64,000 bases of DNA, taken from Phreatobacter sp. Lineage in GTDB: Bacteria > Pseudomonadota > Alphaproteobacteria > Rhizobiales > Phreatobacteraceae. The notes beneath the pieces are model-generated. The model was given only the letters and a program-made list of their open reading frames with translations. It did not search any database and was not told the origin of the DNA. Shown here piece by piece: positions 9,368 through 17,455 of this stretch; the stretch's first letter is position 1, and every line of letters begins with the position of its first letter. The DNA lies in NCBI RefSeq assembly GCF_022843985.1, contig NZ_JALHMP010000024.1, positions 1 through 64,000 of the forward strand, read 5' to 3'. The translations under genes and the position numbers were made by a program.

Positions 9368-9787
9368 TTATCTTTGGCCGCCCAGTTCGCCCAAAAAAGA
9401 CTCCTGTTTTGCCCACTCCACCGGGAACGGCACCAGCAGGTCGTCCAGCTGCAATCCCGGCGGCTGCCGCCCGTCGAGGATCGCCTCGACGATGTCCGGC
9501 GCGAGCAGTGTGAGGCGCAGGACACGGGCGATGTAGGACGGGTTGATCTTCTCGGCCTCGGCAAGGTCCTGGACGGTCTGGAAGCGGCCACTGTCGAGCT
9601 GCTTCTTCCAGCGATGGGCGCGGGCCAGCGCCTTGACCATGGTGTTGTCGATGCGGGCGCGCGGCAGCGCCCACGCATCGGCCCCGTTCGGTGCGATGAC
9701 GAGCTTGCGGCCTCCGCGCTTCCGGAATGTCATCGGCACGGTGACGGTGAGCGCACCCGCATCGTGGAGGAGAGCGCCCTTCGCCAT
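9368..9787 (-). CDS. HTH protein encoded downstream of the serine recombinase
   Basis: A 139-residue protein. Residues 72-105 (VQDLAEAEKINPSYIARVLRL...) look like a ParB/KorB-type helix-turn-helix; the N-terminal half is unassigned. ATG 9787 shares one base with the recombinase stop (TGATG), so the two are translationally coupled. Small HTH proteins of this sort follow large serine recombinases in alphaproteobacterial elements and may act as a directionality or regulatory factor. That role is inferred from position. Confidence 0.7.
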   Translation of the reverse strand: MAKGALLHDAGALTVTVPMTFRKRGGRKLVIAPNGADAWALPRARIDNTMVKALARAHRWKKQLDSGRFQTVQDLAEAEKINPSYIARVLRLTLLAPDIVEAILDGRQPPGLQLDDLLVPFPVEWAKQESFLGELGGQR

Positions 9788-11127
9788 CAGGCCGCGTCCT
9801 TTCGGTCGGGGAAGGTCTGCAGTTCGCCCAGCAGCTTGGTCAGCCCGCCGGTGCGGAGGCGGATCGCAATGCCGTCGACCTTCACGTCGACCCGTTCGAC
9901 CAGAAGCTGGACGATGCGCGCCTGCTCGGCGGGGAACAACTCGTCCCACATGGGATCGAGCCGCTCGAAGGTGTCGCGAACCTCGGCCTCGGTGATGCGA
10001 TCGTCGTGCCTTGTCGCGGCCATCCATGTCCGCACGATCAGTTCCGGCGCGCGCAGGAAGCCGCGAAGCTGCTCGATGACCGCCGTCTCGATCTCGGCGG
10101 CAGGAACCCGGCCCACCGGGCATGTTCCCGGTCCGCGCTTCAAGACCGACTGCGTGACATAGTAGCGGTAGAGCCGATCGCCCTTCCGGGTGTGGCTCGG
10201 CGACATCGCGTCTCCATTCGGCGAGAAGATCAGGCCTCGCAGCAGGGACGGCCCCGACAGTCGGGTCTGGTTGGCGCGCATGCGCGGGCTCTCGCCCATG
10301 ATGGCGTGAGCGCGCCGCCAGAGATCGGTGCTGATGATGGCCTCGTGCTCGCCGGGATAGGCTTCGCCCTTGTGGACGGCCTCGCCGATATAGACCCGGT
10401 TGTTGAGCAGCTTGTAGAGCGCGCCCTTGTCGAGCATGTAGCCGCGCCTGCTGCGGATTCCGGCCGCTTGCAGTTCCCCCATCAGCAGCTTGATCGATCC
10501 GAGCTTCACGAAGCGCTCGAAGATCAGACGCACGGATGCCGCCTCTTCCTCGTTGACGAGCAGCTTGCGGTTCTCGACGCGGTAGCCGAGCGGCACGTAG
10601 CCGCCCATCCACATGCCTTTCCGGCGCGAGGCTGCGACCTTGTCGCGGATGCGCTCGCCGATGACCTCGCGCTCGAACTGGGCGAAGGACAGGAGGATGT
10701 TGAGCGTCAGCCGCCCCATCGACGTCGTCGTGTTGAAGGACTGCGTGACGCTGACGAAAGTGACGCCGCGCCGCTCGAACACCTCAACCAGCTTGGCGAA
10801 GTCCATGAGCGACCGCGACAGGCGGTCGATCTTGTAGACGACGACCACATCGATCTTGCCGAACTCGATGTCGGCGATGAGCCGCTTCAGCGCCGGACGC
10901 TCCAGCGTGCCGCCGGAGATCCCGCCATCGTCATAACGGTCGGCGACCGCAACCCAACCCTCCGGCTTCTGGCTCAGGATATAGGCGGAACAGGCCTCGC
11001 GCTGCGCGTCGAGGCTGTTGAACTCCATGTCGAGCCCTTCCTCGGACGATTTGCGGGTGTAGATCGCGCAGCGGACCTTCGGCGTGATCTTCGTCGTCGG
11101 CGGGCTCGGGGACGTTGCGCGCCTCAT
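9787..11127 (-). CDS. Large serine recombinase (site-specific integrase/resolvase family)
   Basis: A 446-residue protein. The N-terminal resolvase domain begins AIYTRKSSEEGLDM, with the likely catalytic serine at residue 26-27, and carries the conserved YDDGGISGGTLERPAL and KIDRLSRS signatures. A recombinase domain follows (GYVPLGYRVENRKLLVNEEEA...), and then a C-terminal zinc-ribbon-like region. This is the architecture of large serine integrases that recombine attP and attB without host factors. ATG 11127 overlaps the DUF2924-like stop (ATGA). It may be the integrase of the adjacent prophage or of a separate cassette. No core attachment sequence was identified. Confidence 0.92.
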   Translation of the reverse strand: MRRATSPSPPTTKITPKVRCAIYTRKSSEEGLDMEFNSLDAQREACSAYILSQKPEGWVAVADRYDDGGISGGTLERPALKRLIADIEFGKIDVVVVYKIDRLSRSLMDFAKLVEVFERRGVTFVSVTQSFNTTTSMGRLTLNILLSFAQFEREVIGERIRDKVAASRRKGMWMGGYVPLGYRVENRKLLVNEEEAASVRLIFERFVKLGSIKLLMGELQAAGIRSRRGYMLDKGALYKLLNNRVYIGEAVHKGEAYPGEHEAIISTDLWRRAHAIMGESPRMRANQTRLSGPSLLRGLIFSPNGDAMSPSHTRKGDRLYRYYVTQSVLKRGPGTCPVGRVPAAEIETAVIEQLRGFLRAPELIVRTWMAATRHDDRITEAEVRDTFERLDPMWDELFPAEQARIVQLLVERVDVKVDGIAIRLRTGGLTKLLGELQTFPDRKDAA

Positions 11128-11570
11128 GTGCCGCGCCCCGCGTTCTTCAGCCCGAAGAACACCCAGCCGTTCCACTGCACGCCGGTGATCGCGCGCGCGA
11201 TCGCGGACAGCGACCGGTAGGGGCGGCCCTGGTATTCGTAGCCGTCGACCGTGACCGTCACGATGTGCTCGACGCCATGGAACTCGCGCAGCAGCCGTGT
11301 GCCGGCAACCGGCTTGCGGTCAGTCCGAATCCGCCGCGTCTTGGGGTTGGTGTCTTCGACGCCGCGCGCGAGCGCATCCAGCCGCTTCACCGTCTCGGGC
11401 TTGAGCCCGCCATAGGCGAGTTCCTGGATGCGGTAGGCCAGACGGCTTTCGAGGAAGCGCCGGTTGTACGGCGGTGCTTCAGTGCCATGCAGATCGCGCC
11501 ACATCGTCTTCAAGGCGGGCGTGGGCATGGTCTTGATGGCGGCGACGCGCGCCAGCACGGGATCGTTCAT
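11124..11570 (-). CDS. DUF2924-like protein
   Basis: A 148-residue protein starting MNDPVLARVAAIKTMPTP. It has the sequence character of DUF2924 proteins, including MWRDLHGTEAPPYNRRFLESRLAYRIQELAYGG and a C-terminal VDGYEYQGRPYRSLSAIARAITG...WNGWVFFGLK segment. That last segment resembles the RAMA-type small DNA-related domain. Such proteins are nearly always next to serine recombinases in alphaproteobacteria, but the biochemical role is unknown. It is linked by 4-bp ATGA overlaps to both neighbours. Confidence 0.8.
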   Translation of the reverse strand: MNDPVLARVAAIKTMPTPALKTMWRDLHGTEAPPYNRRFLESRLAYRIQELAYGGLKPETVKRLDALARGVEDTNPKTRRIRTDRKPVAGTRLLREFHGVEHIVTVTVDGYEYQGRPYRSLSAIARAITGVQWNGWVFFGLKNAGRGT

Positions 11571-11812
11571 GGGCGGTCTCCGCCGAGTTGCGTGTCCGCA
11601 TGACGGCGTCGGTCGGCGGTGAAGTCCACCGAACTGTCTCCGCACTCGCGAGATAAAGGTGTGGGTCGTCCCTCCCGCCGCTGCCGAAGCCGGACGATGC
11701 CGCGCGCGAGGATCTCGGCGGCTTCATCGAGCCGCTCGGCATCGCTCATCAGTTCGGGGCGCAAGGCGTTGGGGCCAGTCTCCGCGCAGTGGGGATCGAA
11801 AGCGTTTCGCAT
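11567..11812 (-). CDS. Small hypothetical protein, first gene of the recombinase operon
   Basis: An 81-residue protein (MRNAFDPHCAETGPNAL...). It contains one probable helix, SDAERLDEAAEILARGIVRLRQRRE, and a polar C-terminus. ATG 11812 is chosen over an in-frame start six codons upstream because the run-up is short either way. Its stop overlaps the DUF2924-like start (ATGA). Proteins of this size and composition commonly sit in front of DUF2924 genes; no function is known. Confidence 0.6.
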   Translation of the reverse strand: MRNAFDPHCAETGPNALRPELMSDAERLDEAAEILARGIVRLRQRREGRPTPLSRECGDSSVDFTADRRRHADTQLGGDRP

Positions 11813-12083
11813 GAGTGAAACGCTAGGCATTGATCATAATAAAACAAGCAAAATCAGATGGTTATCTAACTTCTGCAAAGCAGGTCGAAATCATTCATAT
11901 TGCTTCGCAACTGTTGATTCCATCGGCGCGGGTATCGCAGACTTCCAAGCAACCTCTTCCCGGCGAATCAGTCCTGCAGTTGTTCATCTGCAGGGCAGGT
12001 TTCACCGGAGCCCCAAAATGCAAACGCAGACTTACAGGAATGAGAGACTGATCGACCAATAGAGCTGCTCGAAAGATGATGGA
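11813..12083. other. AT-richer divergent intergenic region
   Basis: This 271-bp stretch lies between the leftward recombinase operon and the rightward QueC-like operon. The first about 120 bp (TGATCATAATAAAACAAG... onward) is clearly more AT-rich than the surroundings, as expected for divergent promoters or acquired DNA. TGATCA is a small palindrome at 11831-11836. I could not identify a confident promoter pair or an attachment site. Confidence 0.45.
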
Positions 12084-12872
12084 ATGGGGCATCAGCGCCT
12101 TGGGAAACTACCAGCATTCAAGATGCTGCCAGATATCATCAAGTATCTGGTGTCCGGCGGAACACCGACCGCCGAGCTGGTCAACCAGGTGACCGAGTTC
12201 GGTCGCGATGCACTCAAGGCAGCCCTGAATGACAAGGTGTTTATCGAGGCGCTCTGGCTTCTGATCAGCCTGCCGCAGGCAGCAGCCGCAAAGAACAGCG
12301 CGGAATCCTTGGCAACGATCGGGGTAAGGGATCCAAATCTATCAAGCGTGTCAGACGTCCTCGTTGCATATGATCAATGCCTCGAAAGAGCTCAACGTAG
12401 TCACCATTCACATTCGACGGATCTCGGCGAGATCGCCCGGCAGGCTGGCCTTTCCGCCTTGGGAGAGGCCCTGAGTAATTCATTGCCCTCGCTCTGGGCT
12501 CCAACTGCGAACGACATCCGTACATCCTTGGCTGCGTTGAAGGGAACAGAGCAATTTTCAGCGCTTGCACACGGCTTTTACTCAAAATTTGTAGAGAGGG
12601 TGATCCATTACTACGTTGATCGCAATTTGCACAAAATGGTCGGCGCTGAGCGCGTTGCGCGGTCTGTTCACGATCTGCGCGCCTTCAACGAATCTATCCG
12701 GCGTCACTGTGACGAGGCAGCGCTTATCATGCGGGCATTCTCCAGAGATTGGCTGGGCAAGAACCATTACAAGGACGGCAAGCAGATATCGAAGGACGAC
12801 GTGAAGCGCTTCTCCGCCCATGCGGTCGACAAGATCCGTATCGAACTCGATATCAGGAAGGGGGCACAGTGA
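12084..12872 (+). CDS. Helical protein of unknown function paired with the QueC-like enzyme
   Basis: A protein of up to 262 residues, predicted mostly alpha-helical, with no signal peptide or transmembrane segment and no recognised motif. Features visible are a His-rich patch (RSHHSHS, near 105-111) and a basic C-terminus (KDGKQISKDDVKRFSAHAVDKIRIELDIRKG). The start may be ATG 12084 or ATG 12123 (MLPDIIKYL); neither has a strong ribosome site. Its stop overlaps the GTG of the next gene (GTGA), indicating one transcriptional unit. It occupies the place of a partner protein such as QatB in Qat-type defence systems, but I see no sequence match to QatB. Confidence 0.75.
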   Translation: MGHQRLGKLPAFKMLPDIIKYLVSGGTPTAELVNQVTEFGRDALKAALNDKVFIEALWLLISLPQAAAAKNSAESLATIGVRDPNLSSVSDVLVAYDQCLERAQRSHHSHSTDLGEIARQAGLSALGEALSNSLPSLWAPTANDIRTSLAALKGTEQFSALAHGFYSKFVERVIHYYVDRNLHKMVGAERVARSVHDLRAFNESIRRHCDEAALIMRAFSRDWLGKNHYKDGKQISKDDVKRFSAHAVDKIRIELDIRKGAQ

Positions 12873-14731
12873 AGCGCTTCTCGATCGAGTGCGGCGTCAC
12901 TCGGCCATCGGCCGCTGACGCAATCGCCATGGACGTCCAGGGAGCCGGGAAGAACGTCAACCTGCGTATCGACTACATCAGTAGGACCATGCTCGGAAAC
13001 GTGCCGGATCTGCTGATCGATCTGCTGGAGGTCGCTTCTTACGTCTATTGCGCCGATCAGAGGTTGCGCCGCGGCTCCGACATGCTGACAAACTTCGGAG
13101 AGGATTGGCGCCGAAGCCTCCATTTTTCCATTCCTGTGCGGCAACTCAATGTCTGGCAGGATCCCGATGTTCAGGACCAACTGGCCAAGACCCTCGGGTT
13201 TCTGTCGGACGACAGCTATGAATTCACCTTTCGCCAGGCTGAGGCCCCTGCCCAGCCGAAAGAGTTGTATTTTTCAGACCTCATCGACACGACCTTCGAG
13301 CACGACCAGGTCGCCCTGTTTTCGGGAGGCATCGATTCCTTTGCCGGGACCGCCCACGACATCGTCAAGATGGGGAAGTCCGTCACGCTGGTTGGACACT
13401 ACTCGTCGACGAAAGTTCGTGCCGTTCAAGAGAACCTGATCGAGGGCCTGAGGAAACGAGGATTTGATCGGCAGGTTTCATACATTCCGGTCTGGGTCAG
13501 CAACGAGAATGAGCGGGCCCATGAATTCACGCAACGGACGCGGTCATTTCTGTTCGCTTGCCTCGGCATTGTTGTAGCGAGGATGGCCGGCAAGGACAGA
13601 TTCACGTTTTATGAGAACGGGGTTGTCAGCGTAAATCCGCCGCTGGCGGGGGATGTCGTTGGTGGCCGCGCGACGCGAACCACCCACCCACAAGTGCTGC
13701 GCGGGCTGGAGTCGCTGTTCTCGTTGCTCCTTGACCGCACGATCGAGATACAGACGCCGTTGCAGTGGATGACAAAGCAGGAAGTGACCCGGCTCATATC
13801 TGCGGCTGGCCTTTCAGACATGCTTGCCCAGACAGCAAGTTGCACGCGACCTCGGACGTGGACCAGGAAGCAAAAGCACTGCGGAGTATGTTCTCAGTGC
13901 ATTGATCGTCGTTTCGCAGTGCTGTCGGCAGGGTTGGGTGATCACGAACCGTCTGGAAATTACGCGTGTGATCTGCTTGTTTCGGATCGCAGTGCGGACG
14001 ATGATCTTCGAATGGCGCTGAGTTACGTCGCGTTTTTTCAGAAGATTTCTGCAACCAGCAAGGACAGGTTCGTCGTCGACTTTCCCGAGGTCACGTCTGC
14101 AATTGGCCACTTCCCTGATCTGACTGCGGACGCGGCCAGCTCGAAACTCCATGAAATGTTTCAGCGTCAGGCCAAGGCTGTCGAGGAGGTGATTACCGGC
14201 GCGCTTGTCGAGCATCGAACGGCGCTATTCCGAAACGAGCTTCCCTCCGGATCATTGCTGGCAATGTGCTTCAACCGGAACGGTGTCGTAACCGAGCCTC
14301 CGTCGGGCTATGACGCACAGGTGAAGGCCTTCGTTGATCGGCTCAGCGCGCCTGTTCTCGAATTCGCGGTCGACGAGACCGACGCGCGCATTTTGTTCCA
14401 CGGCGGCGACCGGCTTGATGAAGCGAATTACCGGATCGTTCTGGCACTCATCACCAACTTCCGCTCGGCCAAAGCAACATCAGCAGAGGTTCCATTCATT
14501 CGAGCGCCCGATCTCGCAGCAGTGATGAACATCGATGAGCAGTCCTTGCGCCAGCAGGTAAGCCGCCTCCGAAAGGCAATTGAACCCCTGGCCGTGAATC
14601 TCGGCATCCCGATGGATCAGAACACCTTCATTGAAACCAAGGAGCGCGCGGGCTACCGCATCAATCCCGAATGCCGGGAAATCTCCGTTGCCGACGTACG
14701 CGCGGCAGACCGAGCCGTGCGGCCCGGATAA
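12869..14731 (+). CDS. QueC-like PP-loop enzyme fused to an OmpR-type winged helix
   Basis: A 620-residue protein. Residues 148-160 (VALFSGGIDSFAG) form a PP-loop pyrophosphatase motif SGGxDS. ENGVVSVNPP follows at 249-258, and a zinc site C325, C338, C341, C344 (CGVCSQCIDRR) is as in QueC, which makes 7-cyano-7-deazaguanine. The N-terminal about 140 residues are extra. The C-terminus (546-604) resembles an OmpR/ToxR winged helix: LRQQVSRLRKAIEP, then FIETKERAGYRIN. QueC-like proteins outside queuosine loci occur in antiphage systems (QatC, CBASS-associated Cap9). No other queuosine gene lies nearby, so a defence role is inferred. GTG 12869 is chosen for the GTGA overlap with the upstream gene. 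Confidence 0.85.
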   Translation: MKRFSIECGVTRPSAADAIAMDVQGAGKNVNLRIDYISRTMLGNVPDLLIDLLEVASYVYCADQRLRRGSDMLTNFGEDWRRSLHFSIPVRQLNVWQDPDVQDQLAKTLGFLSDDSYEFTFRQAEAPAQPKELYFSDLIDTTFEHDQVALFSGGIDSFAGTAHDIVKMGKSVTLVGHYSSTKVRAVQENLIEGLRKRGFDRQVSYIPVWVSNENERAHEFTQRTRSFLFACLGIVVARMAGKDRFTFYENGVVSVNPPLAGDVVGGRATRTTHPQVLRGLESLFSLLLDRTIEIQTPLQWMTKQEVTRLISAAGLSDMLAQTASCTRPRTWTRKQKHCGVCSQCIDRRFAVLSAGLGDHEPSGNYACDLLVSDRSADDDLRMALSYVAFFQKISATSKDRFVVDFPEVTSAIGHFPDLTADAASSKLHEMFQRQAKAVEEVITGALVEHRTALFRNELPSGSLLAMCFNRNGVVTEPPSGYDAQVKAFVDRLSAPVLEFAVDETDARILFHGGDRLDEANYRIVLALITNFRSAKATSAEVPFIRAPDLAAVMNIDEQSLRQQVSRLRKAIEPLAVNLGIPMDQNTFIETKERAGYRINPECREISVADVRAADRAVRPG

Positions 14732-14782
14732 CCCGCCGACGTCACAGCCAGTCCCATTCGATGTCACAACTCGTGTCGTGAA

Positions 14783-14804
14783 AGCCCCGGTTTCCGGGGC
14801 TTTT
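14783..14804 (+). terminator. Rho-independent terminator after the QueC-like operon
   Basis: A perfect 8-bp stem AGCCCCGG/CCGGGGCT with a TTT loop is followed by TTTT and lies 52 bp after the stop of the QueC-like gene. It isolates this operon from the rightward prophage genes that start at 14938. Confidence 0.85.
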
Positions 14805-14937
14805 CTGCGTTTGCCCGTCACAAGAAAAGTCAACGCTGATCATATCGATCAGGGCTCAACCCGTTGAAAATGCACGAATATCCGAGCGTCTCCGGGCGTT
14901 TGGACAAGTCGAGGCGCATTCTAACGGAGGCCCTGCA

Positions 14938-15147
14938 ATGGCCATCAGGCATCTGAACCAGATCGAGCTCGCCGCTCGCTGGAACATCAGCCACCGCACG
15001 CTTGAGCGCTGGCGGTGGTCGGGGGAAGGCCCCCGCTACATCAAGATCGGCGGGCGGGTCGTCTACCGGCTCGAAGACGTCGAGGATTACGAGAAGGAAC
15101 AGCTTCGCGCGAGCACGGCCGTCAAGCCTGCCCTCAAGTCGGCGTGA
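14938..15147 (+). CDS. Helix-turn-helix (AlpA/excisionase-like) protein
   Basis: A 69-residue protein with a MerR/AlpA-type winged HTH: LNQIELAARWNISHRTLERWRWSGEGPRYIKIGGRVVYRLEDVEDYE. This is the DNA-binding fold of phage excisionases and AlpA activators. ATG 14938 is preceded by AACGGAGG. It is the first gene of the rightward phage early operon and could act as excisionase or early activator. Confidence 0.85.
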   Translation: MAIRHLNQIELAARWNISHRTLERWRWSGEGPRYIKIGGRVVYRLEDVEDYEKEQLRASTAVKPALKSA

Positions 15148-15155
15148 GGGTGGCG

Positions 15156-15629
15156 ATGACGATCCCCAACCACATCACCCTCGACGCGCTCCGGCAGATG
15201 CAGATCGGCGACATCGTGGCCTTGCCCGCCGAGCAACTGGCTCTCCTCCATGAAGAAGCCGACGCCGCGCTGAAGGCAGCCAAGACCCTCAAGGACTGGC
15301 TCGATGGGGCCATCGGGCTCCGCTACGGCGAGCGCGCTTCGCAGGCGCGGATCGCCATGGCGAAGGATACCGGCACGGTCCGCTTTGCCGACGGCTCGGT
15401 GACGGTCGTAGCCGATCTTCCCAAGAGGGTCGAGTGGGATCAGGCGAAACTCGCCGCGCTCGTCGAGACCATCCGCGCCGAGGGCGAGAACCCCACCGAC
15501 TACATCGAGATCACGTTCGGCGTGTCCGAGCGCGCCTTCGGCGCATGGCCGGAATCGATCCGCCGCGCCTTCACCCCGGCCCGCACGCTGAAGACCGGCA
15601 AGCAGACCTTCCGCCTTCTCCGCGACTGA
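15156..15629 (+). CDS. Phage early protein of unknown function
   Basis: A 157-residue protein starting MTIPNHITLDALRQMQIGD. It has a helical N-terminal half (ALPAEQLALLHEEADAALKAAKTLKDWLDGAI) and a C-terminal part ending SIRRAFTPARTLKTGKQTFRLLRD. It recalls small conserved proteins of alphaproteobacterial prophages that sit before the Sak4/SSB genes. It begins 9 bp after the HTH gene and is soluble by composition. Confidence 0.75.
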   Translation: MTIPNHITLDALRQMQIGDIVALPAEQLALLHEEADAALKAAKTLKDWLDGAIGLRYGERASQARIAMAKDTGTVRFADGSVTVVADLPKRVEWDQAKLAALVETIRAEGENPTDYIEITFGVSERAFGAWPESIRRAFTPARTLKTGKQTFRLLRD

Positions 15630-15640
15630 AAGGATCACCC

Positions 15641-15964
15641 ATGTTTCCGTTCGGCAAATCCAAGCCCGAAGCCCCTCTGTCCGCGCTCGAAGCGCTGAAG
15701 ACGGCGCATTATAGCCTCGGCTCATTGCCTGAGACGATCCGCATCCCGGCAACGCCGGAGCGCGGCGAGACCGACGCCAAGCCGATCAGCGAGGCGACCC
15801 TCGACGACATCGCTTTCGCGCTGCGCGGACTGGAGGCAGCGTCGAGCGCGCTCATCGATCAGATGTACGCCCTGCGCAAGCTCAGCCAGATCGCGCGTGA
15901 TGGCGGTGCTCTCGGCGCGCACCGTGCCGTCGAGGCTGCGGCCCGCGCCAAGACGGAGCGCTGA
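15641..15964 (+). CDS. Small phage protein of unknown function
   Basis: A 107-residue protein, MFPFGKSKPEAPLSALEAL..., with a helical central region (ATLDDIAFALRGLEAASSALIDQMYALRKLSQIARDGG). GGATCACCC precedes the ATG. It lies between the previous early gene and the Sak4-like ATPase, with 2 bp to the latter, so it is part of the recombination operon. No family is recognised. Confidence 0.7.
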   Translation: MFPFGKSKPEAPLSALEALKTAHYSLGSLPETIRIPATPERGETDAKPISEATLDDIAFALRGLEAASSALIDQMYALRKLSQIARDGGALGAHRAVEAAARAKTER

Positions 15965-15966
15965 TC

Positions 15967-16845
15967 ATGGCGCTCCCCATCATCACCGCCGACCAGCGGC
16001 TCGCGGAACCTCGCGGCATCAAGGGCACGATCTTCGGCAAGTCCGGCATCGGCAAGACCTCGCTTCTCTGGACGCTCGATGCCGAGACCACCTTGTTCAT
16101 GGACCTCGAGGCGGGTGACCTCGCCATCGAGGGATGGCCCGGCGACACGGTGCGGCCGCGCACCTGGCCCGAATGCCGCGACTTCGCCGTGTTCATCGGC
16201 GGGCCGAACCCGGCCCTGCGCGACGACCAGGCCTACAGCCCCGCGCATTTCGCGGCGGTCTGCGAACGCTTCGGCGATCCCGGTGTCATGGATCGCTACC
16301 GGACGGTGTTCATCGACTCGATCACGGTCGCCGGCCGGCTGTGTTTCCAGTGGTGCAAGGGCCAGCCCGACGCCTTCTCCGAGAAGACCGGCAAGCCCGA
16401 CATTCGCGGCGCCTACGGCCTGCATGGCCGCGAGATGATCGCGTGGCTCACGCACCTCCAGCACACAAGGGCGAAGAACGTCTGGTTCGTCGGCATCCTC
16501 GACGAGAAGCTGGACGACTTCAACCGGCGCATCTTCCAGCCGCAGATCGACGGTTCGAAGACCGGTCTCGAACTGCCCGGCATCGTCGATGAAGTGCTGA
16601 CGATGGCGGAGATCAAGGACGATGCGGGCACGCCCTATCGCGCCTTCGTCTGCCACACGATCAATCCGTGGGGCTTTCCCGCCAAGGACCGGTCAGGGCG
16701 TCTGTCGCCCGTCGAAGAGCCGCATCTTGGTCGGCTGATGACGAAGATCCGCGGCCCCGTGAAGCCCGCCGCCGAGCGTCTCGCGTTCAGCCGGCCGGAC
16801 GCCGCGAACGCTACCACTGACATCACCCATCCCGAAAACGCCTGA
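15967..16845 (+). CDS. Sak4-like RecA-family ATPase
   Basis: A 292-residue protein with Walker A GKSGIGKTS at 24-32 and a following LFMDLEAGD that fits the phage nucleotide-binding (AAA_24/Sak4) family. Such proteins promote single-strand annealing or strand exchange in phage recombination. A possible Walker B is VFIDSITVAG around 112-121. The next gene looks like an ssDNA-binding protein, the usual partner of Sak4. It acts in the cytoplasm on phage DNA. Confidence 0.85.
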   Translation: MALPIITADQRLAEPRGIKGTIFGKSGIGKTSLLWTLDAETTLFMDLEAGDLAIEGWPGDTVRPRTWPECRDFAVFIGGPNPALRDDQAYSPAHFAAVCERFGDPGVMDRYRTVFIDSITVAGRLCFQWCKGQPDAFSEKTGKPDIRGAYGLHGREMIAWLTHLQHTRAKNVWFVGILDEKLDDFNRRIFQPQIDGSKTGLELPGIVDEVLTMAEIKDDAGTPYRAFVCHTINPWGFPAKDRSGRLSPVEEPHLGRLMTKIRGPVKPAAERLAFSRPDAANATTDITHPENA

Positions 16846-16861
16846 AGAGGAGCAACCAGCC

Positions 16862-17443
16862 ATGTCTGGAACCTGGAACGACTTCAACGACGCCAAGCAG
16901 AACAGCAACATCATCCCGAAGGGCACGCTGGCCAAGGTGCGCCTCACCATCCGCCCGGGCGGCTTCGACGATCCGGCTCAGGGCTGGACCGGAGGCTACG
17001 CGACACGCGGCACGACTGGTTCGGTCTATCTGTCCGGCGAGTTCACCGTGCTCGAAGGGCCCTATGCGCGGCGCAAGATCTTCACGCTGATCGGGCTCTA
17101 CAGCCCGAAGGGTCCAGACTGGGCCAACATGGGCCGCAGCCTGATCCGCGGCATGCTGAATTCCGCTCGCGGCATTTCCGACAAGGATTCCTCGGCTCAG
17201 GCGCAGGCGGCGCGCCGCATCAACGGTTTCGCCGATCTCGACGGCCTGGAGTTCGTGGCCCGCATCGATGTCGGGACCGACACCAACGGCGAGGAGAAGA
17301 ACGAGATCCGCGCCGCCGTCACGCCGGATCACAAGGAATACGCGCCGCTGGCGGGCGCAGCGGCAAGGGCGACGGCTACGCAGCGGCAACCCGCGCAGGC
17401 TTCGATGCCCCAGCCGGGCATCCGTCCCTCATGGGCGCAGTGA
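16862..17443 (+). CDS. Phage single-stranded DNA-binding-like protein
   Basis: A 193-residue protein (MSGTWNDFNDAKQNSNIIPKGTLAKVRLTIRPGG...). It is beta-rich in the first 100 residues (YLSGEFTVLEGPYARRKIFTLIGLYSP) and ends in a flexible Ala/Gln/Pro-rich tail finishing PSWAQ. An OB-type core with a disordered tail suits an ssDNA-binding protein, and its position after the Sak4-like gene supports that. Assignment is by context and overall character, not by a clear motif. Confidence 0.65.
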   Translation: MSGTWNDFNDAKQNSNIIPKGTLAKVRLTIRPGGFDDPAQGWTGGYATRGTTGSVYLSGEFTVLEGPYARRKIFTLIGLYSPKGPDWANMGRSLIRGMLNSARGISDKDSSAQAQAARRINGFADLDGLEFVARIDVGTDTNGEEKNEIRAAVTPDHKEYAPLAGAAARATATQRQPAQASMPQPGIRPSWAQ

Positions 17444-17455
17444 GGGCCGCTACCC

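Noticed and set aside
12084-14731. Assignment as a complete QatABCD system
   Set aside because: No QatA ATPase or TatD-type QatD gene is adjacent, and the QueC-like protein carries an extra winged helix.
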